NCBI RefSeq assembly: GCF_024508315.1
Contig: NZ_CP101987.1
Span: 558,001-622,000, forward strand
Direction: 5' to 3'
Source of the DNA: Cellulomonas xiejunii
GTDB taxonomy: Bacteria > Actinomycetota > Actinomycetes > Actinomycetales > Cellulomonadaceae
DNA length: 64,000 bases
The position numbers and the translations under genes are program-made. Below the pieces are notes generated by a model. It was not told where the DNA came from. It saw only the letters and a program-made list of their open reading frames with translations, and ran no database searches. The first letter of the stretch is position 1. Every line of letters starts with the position of its first letter. Shown here one piece after another: positions 1-8,060 of this stretch.

Positions 1-2
1 GG

Positions 3-1757
3 GCCGGGCCTGCCGGGATCATCGGCGGCCTGACCGGCATGTTCTCCCTCGTCGCGTTCATGGGGGGCCCGCTGCGGGCCGACCTGCGCGTCGCGGCCGT
101 GATGGGGCCGCTGCTCGTCGTCGCCGCAGCGGTCCCGCGCCTGGTCGCGGAGGTCTCGCGGCCCTGGGCGATCGTGCTCGTCGTGCTGCTCACGTTCGTG
201 GCGGCGCTGCTCCCGCTGATCGGCCCGCGCTTCGGCACCGCCGGCCTGGGGCTGGGCATGACGACGATGTTCGGCTACGGCTACGCGCCGGAGGGCGGGG
301 CGGACCACCGGCAGATCATCGCGGCCGCCGTGGCGGGCGTCGTCGTGGCCGTCCTGCTGCGCGTCCTCATGGGCATCTCCGACCCGTCCAAGCCGACCCG
401 GGAGCAGGTCGCGGCGGTGCTCGTCGCCGACGACCCGACCGCGGCGACCGCGACCGCGTTCGGAACCTGGCTGACCGACGGTCGGCAGCGCTGGCTCGCG
501 GACGCCCTCGAGGCTGCCTCGCGCTACCGCCTCGCGCTGCGCACCGCACGCCTGGGGCGGGCGGGTGCTCCCGGGGACGCCGCCGCGCTCGAGGAGCGGG
601 CGCGGCTGCTGGCGGCACGGCTGACGGCCAAGCCCGGGCGGCCGGAGCACGCCACGGCCCCGTCCTCGGCGTCCGCCACAGCCCCGTCGTCGGCAGCCGC
701 CTCGTCGCCGGCGCCGCCCGTCGCCGAGATCCCCGTCGCCGAGATCCCCGACGCTGCGGGCGCCGCACTCGACGCCGTCGAGCAGGCGATCGCGGAGCAC
801 GACACGACGGCGGTCCGGCTCGAGCGCGACCGGCGCCACCAGCTCGAGGACGCGGTGCTGCACCCGTCCGCGAGGTTGCGGTCCGTGCAGGTCCGGCACG
901 CGTTCCGCACGGCGCTCGCCGTGCTGATCATGCTTCTGATCACGTCGCGCCTGGACCGGGGCGACCCGCTCGTGTCGACCGCTCTGCTCGCCACCTTCAG
1001 CATCCTCCAGGCCACCTGGAGCGACACCGTCGTCAAGACGCGGAACAAGGTCGTCGGCGTGGTCGCCGGCGCGCTGACGGTCGCGGTGGTCCTGCTCGTC
1101 GTCCCGTCGCGGTACCTCGTCCTCGTCGCGGCCGTCGCCCTGTGCCTGGGCCTGTGGTACATCGTCACGCGACCCGCACTGGGCAACGCGTGCATGGTCG
1201 TCGTCAGCGTCGGCTTCAACTCCGTGTCCCGTGACCTGAACGCCGGCGACCTCCTGCTGCAGTACGTCCTGCTGATCGCGTGCGCGGTGCTGCTCGGAGT
1301 GGTCCTCGGGTTCGTCGTGATCCCGGGCTTCCGGCCCGCGCCCCTGCGGCGACGCGTCGAGTCCGCGGCGGACGCCACCGCGAAGGCGCTGCGTGCGTCG
1401 AGCGGTGCGCCTGAGCAGGGACCGGAGGAGATCGCGCTGGTCCGCGACGCTGTGCGCCTGCAGGACGACCTGGTGCCGGACCGCGACCAGCTCGACGACC
1501 AGCAGCTCGCCGCGCTCGACTCGCTGCGCACCGGGCTGCGCGACCTGACCGTGCTCGCCCAGGCCGCGCAGCCGAGCCCCGACGATTTGGACCGGGTCGT
1601 GCACGCGCTGACCTCCGCCGGGCGGACGAGCCCCGACGGGCACCTCGACGCCGGTTCCGAGGCGTCCGGCGCGGGGTCCTCGACGTTGTGGGACCTGGCG
1701 CAGCAGGCCGGCGAGGCCGAGGAGTACCTGCTGCGGACGCTGCCCGCCGGGCGCTGA
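3..1757 (+). CDS. FUSC-family membrane protein, 5'-truncated by the window edge
   Basis: The frame is open to the window edge, so the true start is probably upstream; an internal ATG lies at 39. The protein has two blocks of hydrophobic helices, one at the N terminus and one at roughly residues 290-420, around a long Ala/Pro-rich hydrophilic linker that contains the repeated unit VAEIP. This matches the FUSC (fusaric-acid-resistance / aromatic acid exporter) layout: membrane bundle, cytosolic region, second membrane bundle. The second block has the usual RHAFRTALAVLI-like entry and a conserved middle with TARNK-like text (VVKTRNKVVGVVAG). It probably acts as an inner-membrane export protein or transport accessory; the substrate cannot be inferred. 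The tail is hydrophilic, ending shortly before the next reading frame. Confidence 0.75.
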   Translation, partial: AGPAGIIGGLTGMFSLVAFMGGPLRADLRVAAVMGPLLVVAAAVPRLVAEVSRPWAIVLVVLLTFVAALLPLIGPRFGTAGLGLGMTTMFGYGYAPEGGADHRQIIAAAVAGVVVAVLLRVLMGISDPSKPTREQVAAVLVADDPTAATATAFGTWLTDGRQRWLADALEAASRYRLALRTARLGRAGAPGDAAALEERARLLAARLTAKPGRPEHATAPSSASATAPSSAAASSPAPPVAEIPVAEIPDAAGAALDAVEQAIAEHDTTAVRLERDRRHQLEDAVLHPSARLRSVQVRHAFRTALAVLIMLLITSRLDRGDPLVSTALLATFSILQATWSDTVVKTRNKVVGVVAGALTVAVVLLVVPSRYLVLVAAVALCLGLWYIVTRPALGNACMVVVSVGFNSVSRDLNAGDLLLQYVLLIACAVLLGVVLGFVVIPGFRPAPLRRRVESAADATAKALRASSGAPEQGPEEIALVRDAVRLQDDLVPDRDQLDDQQLAALDSLRTGLRDLTVLAQAAQPSPDDLDRVVHALTSAGRTSPDGHLDAGSEASGAGSSTLWDLAQQAGEAEEYLLRTLPAGR

Positions 1758-2163
1758 TGACGGCCGCGGACGCGGCGACGACGGTCCACACGGCCGGCAC
1801 TGCGGACCGCGCCGCGGCAGGGAACCAGGGCAAGCTTCCCGCCACCGCGCTCGGGAAACCGCTCGGTCGGTCGACTGGGACGTCATCGACGGCCGGCTCT
1901 GGCGGTGGGTCACCGTGGAGTACATCTACCCCGACGACGAGACCCAGTACATGGAGTTCGACGCGACGCTGTCGATCACCACCTCGGCACGTCCCGACGG
2001 GACCGGGTCCTTCACGATCCGCGACAAGGAGACCGGTCAGACGCACGTCACCGAGTTCACCGATGTCGCCACCGACGGGTACTGGCGCGACGTGCCCGCG
2101 TTCGCCGAGTGGGGACCGCTCGTCAACGCCTCGCTGGGCGCCCCCACGGGGCCCCCGTCCTGA
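1757..2163 (+). pseudogene. Small conserved-looking protein, apparently frameshifted
   Basis: An ATG at 1757 overlaps the stop of the FUSC gene and opens a frame (MTAADAATTV...) that looks coding for about 35 codons. Near 1850-1880 the protein-like signal moves to another frame (SVDWDVIDGRLWRWVTVEY), which continues to a stop at 2163 and is rich in Asp, Glu, Tyr and Trp like a real protein. One missing base would join the two parts into a protein of about 135 residues. If the gene is intact, the only clear start in the downstream frame is GTG at 1915 (82 aa), which cuts the conserved-looking block. No family was recognised. Its 3' half overlaps the convergent hydrolase gene by 127 bases. Confidence 0.4.
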
Positions 2164-3575
2164 GACGGCCGGCCGGGCGGGCACCCGGCCGCCGGGCGAG
2201 CGAGGACACCGAGGTCCTCCCGCCACGCGGCACCCAGCTCGGCGCCGTAGTGGTGCCCGTGCCCCTCGGGCGCCTGCCCCGCGCCGGGTAGCCGGTGCAC
2301 CGTGCGCAGGCCCAGCCGGACGACCGGGTCGTCGTCGTGCCGGACGAGCGCCACCCGCCCCGGGGGCTCCCAGGACGCCGACCGCACGCCGCCCACCAGC
2401 AGCCCGCCGGCCACGTCGGCCCGGACGTGGGGCAGCCGGCGCAACGCGTCCGCCATGCCGTTGGCCCCGAGGCTCTCGCCCAGCACGACGAGCCGCGGAC
2501 GTGACTCGCGCGGGAGCCGCTCCCACCGCGCGTGCACCGCGGCCAGCAGCGCGACCGACGACCGCCGGTGGGCTCCCGGGTGGGCGAGCGCGGCGAGCCA
2601 GCTCGGCGCGGCCGCGTACGGGACGGTGATGGTCGCGACGTCGCCGCCGGTCGCCAGCTCGAGGGCCTCGACCGCGGCGGGGTTGAGCCAGCCGGAGCCC
2701 GTGGGCGTCGCGACGCACACCGTGCCGCGCGTGAACGCGCTGACGCGCTCGGCCTCCGCGAGGGCGAGCGCCACGCGGTCGTCGAGCCGGCGGGCGGACT
2801 CGAGCCCGACGACGACGCGCAGCGCACCGTCGGCAACGGGGGGTCGTGTGAGCAGCCGCCGTCCCTCTCGCCCCAGGTCCGCCCAGCGCACGAGCGAGCC
2901 GGCGGCACCTGACCAGCCGGACCACGCCGGCGGCGGCGTCAGGTGCACCTCGGCGAGGCGCAGCATGCGACGGAACGCCCGGGCCGCCGTCGCCGGCGCG
3001 AGCAGCAGGGCCGCGAGCGCGACCATCGCGAGGGACGAGCCCGCGATCTGCACGCCCGTCTCCTCGGCGGGTGCCCCGTGGAGCTGACGCACCGAGTTCA
3101 CGCCCACGGCGGCGCGGTAGACGGCGGCGGTGGCCAGGCAGGGGGCCAGCACGACGACCTGCTCGGTGCACCGCTCGACCATCCGCAGGCCGAAGCGCGT
3201 GTCCGCCGACCAGCGGTCCCACGGGTCCACGACCGCGCCGCGGTCGCGGTCGTAGCGCAGCAGGTCGTACGCGAGGTCGTGCTCGCGGCACGCGTCGTCG
3301 AAGCCGAACGGCGTGCCACCCGTCGGCGTCGAGCACTCCGCGTCGGGGCTCAGGAGCACGTCGGGCCGTCCGGGGGCGGACGTCGGCGCGTAGCCCATCG
3401 CCTGGCGGAACGCGTCGACGGGGACGTCGAAGGGCGCCGGTGCCCCGGGCCGCGAGACGCCGGGCGCCGACGTGAAGGCGGCGGTGGTCAGGGCCGCGAG
3501 CAGGACGGCCAGGCGGACGACGGCGGCGCGGCGGGCGGTGCCCGGAGGGCGGCGCGGCGGGTGCGAGAGGGGCAT
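2037..3575 (-). CDS. Secreted or membrane PLA2-like / alpha/beta-hydrolase fusion
   Basis: The protein has 512 residues. A signal-peptide-like N terminus (about residues 15-40) is followed by a Cys- and His-containing stretch with CREHDLAYD (about residues 90-100), which resembles the His-Asp active-site helix of prokaryotic phospholipase A2. After a hydrophobic segment (about 175-195) comes an alpha/beta-hydrolase region of the Abhydrolase_9 (PF10081) type: ALAEAERVSAFTRGTVCVAT, TGSGWLNPAAVEALE and the nucleophile elbow GESLGANG. The last 55 residues or so lie antisense to the small gene at 1757-2163 and look unstructured, so the conserved protein may really end near residue 450. Both catalytic motifs look intact. 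It probably acts on lipids or lipid-like esters at the envelope; the pairing of domains is unusual and the substrate is unknown. Confidence 0.7.
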   Translation of the reverse strand: MPLSHPPRRPPGTARRAAVVRLAVLLAALTTAAFTSAPGVSRPGAPAPFDVPVDAFRQAMGYAPTSAPGRPDVLLSPDAECSTPTGGTPFGFDDACREHDLAYDLLRYDRDRGAVVDPWDRWSADTRFGLRMVERCTEQVVVLAPCLATAAVYRAAVGVNSVRQLHGAPAEETGVQIAGSSLAMVALAALLLAPATAARAFRRMLRLAEVHLTPPPAWSGWSGAAGSLVRWADLGREGRRLLTRPPVADGALRVVVGLESARRLDDRVALALAEAERVSAFTRGTVCVATPTGSGWLNPAAVEALELATGGDVATITVPYAAAPSWLAALAHPGAHRRSSVALLAAVHARWERLPRESRPRLVVLGESLGANGMADALRRLPHVRADVAGGLLVGGVRSASWEPPGRVALVRHDDDPVVRLGLRTVHRLPGAGQAPEGHGHHYGAELGAAWREDLGVLARPAAGCPPGRPSQDGGPVGAPSEALTSGPHSANAGTSRQYPSVATSVNSVTCV

Positions 3576-3739
3576 GCCCCGACGCTAGGAATCGCGTTCG
3601 TGCAGGTCATCGTGCTGCGGCAGGGCGACCGCACGGCACTGCGGGGGGAGGCCAGGTGCCCGTCTCATCCTCACGGATCGGGTGCGTCCGGTACCCCGGT
3701 AGCGGGACGGGCGCGACGCCGGAAAACTAGCCTGACTGC

Positions 3740-4993
3740 GTGATCATCCCAGCCGGCAGCCGCTCCCTTCCTGCTCCTCGTGCCGTGGGCGCGTGGCTGC
3801 TCGCCCCGCTGCGGGCGAACGAGCAGCCCGAGCCGTCGCGGACGCGGCTGGGCCGTCTGACGCCCTGGATCGCCGTGGTGGCCGCCGTCGTCACCCCGTT
3901 CATGGCGTTCGACCGCTCCCGCGTCGAGGGGCTCGGGATGGGAGCTGCGGTGGCGGCGGCCGTCGCGGTGTCCGTCACGGTCGCGCTGCTCGGTTGGCAA
4001 CCCCTCAACGCGTGGCGGTTCGCGGCGGCCGTCGCGGCGCTGTGGATCATCTTCGGTCCCGCCGCGGAGGAGAGCGTCTCGGTCCTGCCGCTCGCGCTGC
4101 CGCTCGTGCTGCTGATCGCCGGGGTGGCGGTGCTCGCCCGGCACCGTCGGGCGCTGGGCTGGGCCGGGTGGGCCTGGACGGTCGTGCTGGTGCTGCTCGG
4201 GGTCACCGGCGAGGCGGCCGTGCTGTACCTCGTCGTCTTCACGCTCCTCATGCTCGTGGTCGACGCGCGGCGGCAGCGCACCCGCGCGAGGGCCGAGGCG
4301 GCCAGCGAGCGGGAGGCGCGCCTCACGCGTGAGGCGGAGAGCATGGTGCTCGAGGAGCGGGCGCGGATCGCCCGGGAGCTGCACGACGTCGTGGCGCACC
4401 ACATGTCGATGGTCGCGGTCCAGGCCGAGACCGCGCCCTACCGGCTCGAGGGGGTGCCTGACCCGGTGCGCGAGGAGTTCGGCTCGATCGCGCGGTCGGC
4501 GCGCGCCGCGCTCACCGACGTCCGCGGCATCCTCACGGTCCTGCGCGACGTCGACGCGGATGTCGAGCGGGCGCCGCAGCCCGGGCTCGACGGGCTCGAG
4601 GCGCTGGTCGACAGCGCCCGTGCCGCGGGGTCCCAGGTCGAGCTGACGGTGACGGGACGCCGACGGCCGCTCTCGGCCGCGCTCGAGATCGGCGGGTACC
4701 GGATCGTGCAGGAGTCGCTGGCCAACGCCGCCCGGCACGCCCCGGGGGCGGTGGTCGCCGTCGCGGTCGCGTACCGGAAGCGCGAGCTCGAGGTCGTCGT
4801 CACCAACGGTCCGCCGACGAGCCCGGTAGCGTCCCCCGCGACCGGTGACGGCGCGCCGGACGAGGGCGGCCACGGCCTGGCGGGGATGCGCGAACGTGCG
4901 CACCTGCTCGGTGGCGACGTCGCCGCCGGACCCACGCCCGACGGCGGGTTCCGCGTCGCCGCGACCCTGCCCCTGAAGGAGGGGACCGCGTGA
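3740..4993 (+). CDS. Two-component sensor histidine kinase, NarL/DesK type
   Basis: The 417-residue protein has about five hydrophobic helices in its first 175 residues with little extracellular loop, then a HisKA_3 dimerisation helix with the phospho-acceptor His in ARELHDVVAHH (about residues 211-221), and a HATPase_c domain with the G-box GGHGLAGMRERAHLLGG. It autophosphorylates and passes the phosphate to the response regulator encoded next, with which it overlaps by 4 bases (ATGA-type coupling). The start is GTG at 3740. A TAGCCT hexamer ends 7 bases before it and no ribosome site is visible, so the transcript may be leaderless. The stimulus is unknown; an intramembrane sensor of this layout often reports envelope stress. 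Confidence 0.88.
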   Translation: MIIPAGSRSLPAPRAVGAWLLAPLRANEQPEPSRTRLGRLTPWIAVVAAVVTPFMAFDRSRVEGLGMGAAVAAAVAVSVTVALLGWQPLNAWRFAAAVAALWIIFGPAAEESVSVLPLALPLVLLIAGVAVLARHRRALGWAGWAWTVVLVLLGVTGEAAVLYLVVFTLLMLVVDARRQRTRARAEAASEREARLTREAESMVLEERARIARELHDVVAHHMSMVAVQAETAPYRLEGVPDPVREEFGSIARSARAALTDVRGILTVLRDVDADVERAPQPGLDGLEALVDSARAAGSQVELTVTGRRRPLSAALEIGGYRIVQESLANAARHAPGAVVAVAVAYRKRELEVVVTNGPPTSPVASPATGDGAPDEGGHGLAGMRERAHLLGGDVAAGPTPDGGFRVAATLPLKEGTA

Positions 4994-5655
4994 CCACCGT
5001 GCTCGTGGTGGACGACCAGGCGATGGTGCGCGAGGGCTTCTCGGCGTTGCTCGCCGCCCAGGACGGGATCGAGGTGGTGGGCGTCGCCGCCGACGGGGTC
5101 GCCGCGGTGACGCAGGCCGCCGCACTGCGGCCCGACGTCGTCCTCATGGACATCCGCATGCCGCGCATGGACGGGATCGAGGCGACCCGGCGCATCGTCG
5201 AGCAGTCGCCGCCCGGCTCGGTGCACGTGCTGGTGCTCACGACGTTCGACCTCGACGACTACGTGGTCGAGGCGCTGCGGGCCGGTGCCAGCGGGTTCCT
5301 GCTCAAGGACGCCGACGCCCAGCAGCTCACCGAGGCCGTGCGCGTCGTCGCTCGCGGCGACGCGCTGCTGGCCCCCGCGGTCACCAAGCGCCTCATCGCG
5401 ACCTACCTCGAGACGAGCCAGACCCCCGTCCCGCGCTCGGCCGAGCTCGAGCAGCAGCTGACACCGCGCGAGCTCGAGGTCCTCTCCCTCATCGCCGAGG
5501 GGCTGACGAACCAGGAGATCGCGGGGCGGCTCTACCTCGCCGAGCCGACCGTGAAGTCCCACGTCAGCCACGTGCTGGCCAAGTGCGGCCTGCGCGACCG
5601 CGCGCAGGCCGTGATCCTCGCGTACGAGTCGGGCCTGGTGCGGCCGGGCGGGTGA
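4990..5655 (+). CDS. Two-component response regulator, NarL/LuxR type
   Basis: This 221-residue protein has a receiver domain with the acidic pair DD at the start, the phosphorylation site in DVVLMDIRMPRMDG (Asp near residue 54) and the conserved Lys in FLLKDAD, followed by a LuxR-type helix-turn-helix at about residues 150-205 (LTPRELEVLSLIAEGLTNQE, then AEPTVKSHVSHVLAKCGLRD). It is the DNA-binding output partner of the kinase just upstream and is translationally coupled to it. Target genes cannot be told from the sequence; autoregulation and control of nearby transport or envelope genes are common for this pair type. Confidence 0.92.
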   Translation: MTTVLVVDDQAMVREGFSALLAAQDGIEVVGVAADGVAAVTQAAALRPDVVLMDIRMPRMDGIEATRRIVEQSPPGSVHVLVLTTFDLDDYVVEALRAGASGFLLKDADAQQLTEAVRVVARGDALLAPAVTKRLIATYLETSQTPVPRSAELEQQLTPRELEVLSLIAEGLTNQEIAGRLYLAEPTVKSHVSHVLAKCGLRDRAQAVILAYESGLVRPGG

Positions 5656-5687
5656 GGGGCTGGGACGCCCTCGAGACGGCCAGAGGC

Positions 5688-5766
5688 ATGTCAACGTACG
5701 GTGACGTAGAGGGCGATGTCGGCGTACGTTGACATCGTTCGACCTGTCAGGATACGTTGACATCGT
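5688..5766 (+). promoter_or_regulatory. hipBA promoter and operator repeats
   Basis: A 13-base sequence ATGTCAACGTACG (5688-5700) is repeated as its exact reverse complement at 5723-5735, and the core TACGTTGACATCGT recurs in direct orientation at 5725-5738 and 5753-5766. A TTGACA (5729-5734) and a TANNNT hexamer (TACGTT, 5753-5758) with an 18-base gap lie inside these repeats, which places the transcription start near the GTG at 5765. Regularly spaced half-sites over the promoter fit cooperative binding by the HipB antitoxin, which represses its own operon in known hipBA systems. Confidence 0.7.
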
Positions 5767-6004
5767 GGACGTGATCAATGCGCGCTCGCTGCCCCAGCTG
5801 GGGCAGGCGCTCCGGCGCCTGCGCAAGCGTCGGCATCTGAGCCAGGCCGAGCTCGCCCAGCGCGCCGGTGTGTCCCGGCAGTGGGTCATCGCCGCAGAGC
5901 AAGGACGCACCCGCGGCCTCGAGATCGGTCATGTCATGCGGGTGCTCGACGAGCTCGACGCGTCCTTGACCGTCCGCGACGACCTCGAGCCGGATGCTCC
6001 GTGA
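5765..6004 (+). CDS. hipB: HipB-like antitoxin, XRE-family DNA-binding protein
   Basis: The protein is about 79 residues from the GTG at 5765. An upstream TTG at 5729 is also in frame but lies inside the promoter repeats. It has a helix-turn-helix of the XRE/Cro type (LGQALRRLRKRRHLSQAELA, QRAGVSRQWVIAAEQGR) followed by a short dimerisation tail. HipB binds and neutralises the HipA kinase and represses the operon. The stop overlaps the ATG of hipA (TGATG). The operator repeats upstream match expected autoregulation. The start is probably leaderless, since no ribosome site is visible. Confidence 0.85.
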   Translation: MDVINARSLPQLGQALRRLRKRRHLSQAELAQRAGVSRQWVIAAEQGRTRGLEIGHVMRVLDELDASLTVRDDLEPDAP

Positions 6005-7287
6005 TGAGCGCACCGCTGGCGGTGATCCTCGACGGCAGAGTCATCGGTCACCTCGACCGCAGCAGCACCAACAGCCTGCGGTTCACGTACCTGGACGATG
6101 CGACCGGCACCGGTCGCACGCCGCTGTCCTTGTCCATGCCGCTGGCCGGCGGGTCGTTCACCGGCCCGCCGGTCGAACGGTTCCTACGAGGTCTGCTGCC
6201 GGAGTCCGACGCCGCGCTGACGGCGATCGAGCGCGGCCACCCAGGGACGGACAGGCTCGACCCGCTGTCCGTCCTGGCGGTCATCGGCCAGGACTGCCCC
6301 GGTGCGGTGCAGTTCTGCAGGCCTCCTGACACCGCGGCGGTCCTCGCCCGCACCGGCGCCCTCGTGCCGCAGAGCGCCGGCCAGATCGAGCAGCGAATCG
6401 CCGTGATGCGGGTCGACGAGGGTGCGTCCTGGTCGATGCCCGACGAGCACTGGTCCCTCGGCGGCACCCAGCCGAAGTTCGCGCTGCGCCGCATCGGGGA
6501 CGACTGGTACGAGGCCCACGGGTCCGAGCCGACCAGCCACATCCTCAAGCCTGGCGTGCACGGGATGAAGGCGCAGTCCCTGGTCGAGCACATCAGCATG
6601 CGTGCGGCCGCCGCGTGCGGAGTGGACGTCGCACGCACCGAGCACCCGTCGTTCAAGTCCGAGACGGCCATCGTGATCACCCGGTTCGACCGTGTCGAGC
6701 GCGACGGCACCCTGGTGCGCCTGCACCAGGAGGACCTGTGCCAGGCACTGGGCGTGGCGCAGAAGTACCAGGAGTACGGCGGCCCCGGCGCGAGCGACGT
6801 CATCCGGCTGCTGCGCGAGCAGTCACCGACCGCTCGCACCGCTCGGGCGAACGTGGACCGGTTCGTCGACGGGCTCATCCTCAACACCGTGATCGCGGCC
6901 CCGGACGCTCACGCCCGCAACTACGCGGTGCTCCTGGCCGGACACGACGTGCGCCTGGCGCCGTTGTTCGACGTCTCGACGTCTCTGCCGTACGACCCGA
7001 CCTCGCGTGGGCGCACCCTGTCGATGTCCGTCGACGGGCAGTACATCGCGGAGCTGGTCACGCGAGAGCACTGGTCCCGGTTCGCGGCGGAGAACGACCT
7101 GGACGCGGAACGGGTCGTCGAGCGCGCCCAGCAGATGGCCGACATCGCTCCACCGGCGATGCTGGCGGCCCTGGACGAGGTCGAGGACTGGGACGGCTCG
7201 GCGGCGATGCTGCGTGAACGGCTGACTGCGGCCCTGGAGGTGTACCTGCCGACCCTGCATGCCAACCTCACCGGCTCGCGGGACTGA
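6004..7287 (+). CDS. hipA: HipA-like Ser/Thr kinase toxin
   Basis: The protein has 427 residues from the ATG at 6004, which overlaps the hipB stop; longer in-frame readings from 5881 run through hipB and are not needed. It has an N-terminal HipA_N-type domain (VILDGRVIGHLDR, LSLSMPLAGG) and a HipA_C kinase domain with SLGGTQPKFAL, HILKPG, the ITRFDR and HQEDLCQALG segments, a catalytic loop in APDAHARNYAVL and the metal-binding LAPLFDVST. Known HipA kinases phosphorylate glutamyl-tRNA synthetase and cause growth arrest; that target is assumed here from the family. All core motifs look intact, so the toxin may be active and held in check by HipB. Confidence 0.88.
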   Translation: MSAPLAVILDGRVIGHLDRSSTNSLRFTYLDDATGTGRTPLSLSMPLAGGSFTGPPVERFLRGLLPESDAALTAIERGHPGTDRLDPLSVLAVIGQDCPGAVQFCRPPDTAAVLARTGALVPQSAGQIEQRIAVMRVDEGASWSMPDEHWSLGGTQPKFALRRIGDDWYEAHGSEPTSHILKPGVHGMKAQSLVEHISMRAAAACGVDVARTEHPSFKSETAIVITRFDRVERDGTLVRLHQEDLCQALGVAQKYQEYGGPGASDVIRLLREQSPTARTARANVDRFVDGLILNTVIAAPDAHARNYAVLLAGHDVRLAPLFDVSTSLPYDPTSRGRTLSMSVDGQYIAELVTREHWSRFAAENDLDAERVVERAQQMADIAPPAMLAALDEVEDWDGSAAMLRERLTAALEVYLPTLHANLTGSRD

Positions 7288-7355
7288 CGCCGACGGGCCG
7301 GTGACGGGACGCACGGAGGGTCAGTACGGCGCGTCGTCCCCGCCCGCACGCCAGG

Positions 7356-7997
7356 ATGTCCCGCGTGACCCTCTACGCACAGACCCCGTGGCGCCGTACC
7401 CGTCAGCTCGTCGGCGACCTGTTCGTCGTCGTCTGGGTGGTCCTGTGGGTCCGCCTGGGGCAGTGGGTGCACGAGGTGGTGGGCCGGCTCGGAGCCCCCG
7501 GGCGCACCCTCGAGAGCGCCGGGTCCTCGCTCTCGGACAGCCTGGCGTCCGCCGGGGACACCGTCGCGCGCGTCCCGCTCGTCGGTGACGACGCGCGCGG
7601 CCCGTTCACCGCGGCCGGCAGCGCGGCCGACTCGATCGCCCGCGCGGGGGTCGAGGTGCAGCAGGGGGCGGCCCAGCTCGCGCTGCTGCTCGGGCTGCTG
7701 CTCGCGGCCGTCCCGATCGTGCTCGTCGTGGGGGTCTGGCTGCTCCTGCGCGTCCGGTTCGTCCGCCGCGCGCGTGCGGCGCTGCGCATCCTCGACTCGG
7801 CAGCCGACCTCGACCTGTTCGCGCTGCGCGCGCTCGCGACGCAGCCGGTGCGGGTGCTGGCCCGCGTGAGCGACGACCCGGCGGACGGGTGGCGTCGACG
7901 GGACCCGGAGACCGTGCGCGCCCTCGCGGTCCTCGAGCTCGGCTCCCTCGGGCTGCGGGCTCCGGCAGCCGAGCCCGCAGCACGCCCTGCCCGATGA
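7356..7997 (+). CDS. Two-helix membrane protein of unknown function
   Basis: The 213-residue protein has one hydrophobic helix near residues 20-42 and a longer one near residues 108-132 (ALLLGLLLAAVPIVLVVGVW), separated by a Gly/Ser/Ala-rich stretch, and a basic cytosolic tail. No enzyme motif was found. I recognise it only as the kind of conserved membrane protein seen in actinomycetes. Its last ten codons (EPAARPAR before the stop) lie in a segment nearly identical to the end of thiE at 16931-16974; see the repeat entry. It stands alone between hipA and the convergent sugar-transport operon. Confidence 0.6.
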   Translation: MSRVTLYAQTPWRRTRQLVGDLFVVVWVVLWVRLGQWVHEVVGRLGAPGRTLESAGSSLSDSLASAGDTVARVPLVGDDARGPFTAAGSAADSIARAGVEVQQGAAQLALLLGLLLAAVPIVLVVGVWLLLRVRFVRRARAALRILDSAADLDLFALRALATQPVRVLARVSDDPADGWRRRDPETVRALAVLELGSLGLRAPAAEPAARPAR

Positions 7998-8008
7998 ACG
8001 TCGCGGTC
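7965..8008. repeat. 44-base segment shared with 16931-16974 (copy 1)
   Basis: The segment matches 16931-16974 with five mismatches, two of them adjacent. On the minus strand both copies read [11 protein letters not shown], which at 16.9 kb is the C terminus of the DUF5995 protein; on the plus strand both provide the last residues of the forward gene (EPAARPAR here, EPAGRPGR in thiE). There is no DUF5995 gene around this copy, so it looks like a remnant of such a gene's 3' end or a scar of recombination between gene ends. Confidence 0.65.
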
Positions 8009-8060
8009 ACGGGCCCGCCGGTCCCGACCACGGACGCGAGCGGCCGTGCGACGCTCCGCC

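Noticed and set aside
1216..3336. Long minus-strand frame of 706 codons across the FUSC gene end and the hydrolase
   Set aside because: Very Arg/Ala/Pro/Gly-rich with no motif; both covered genes are recognisable.
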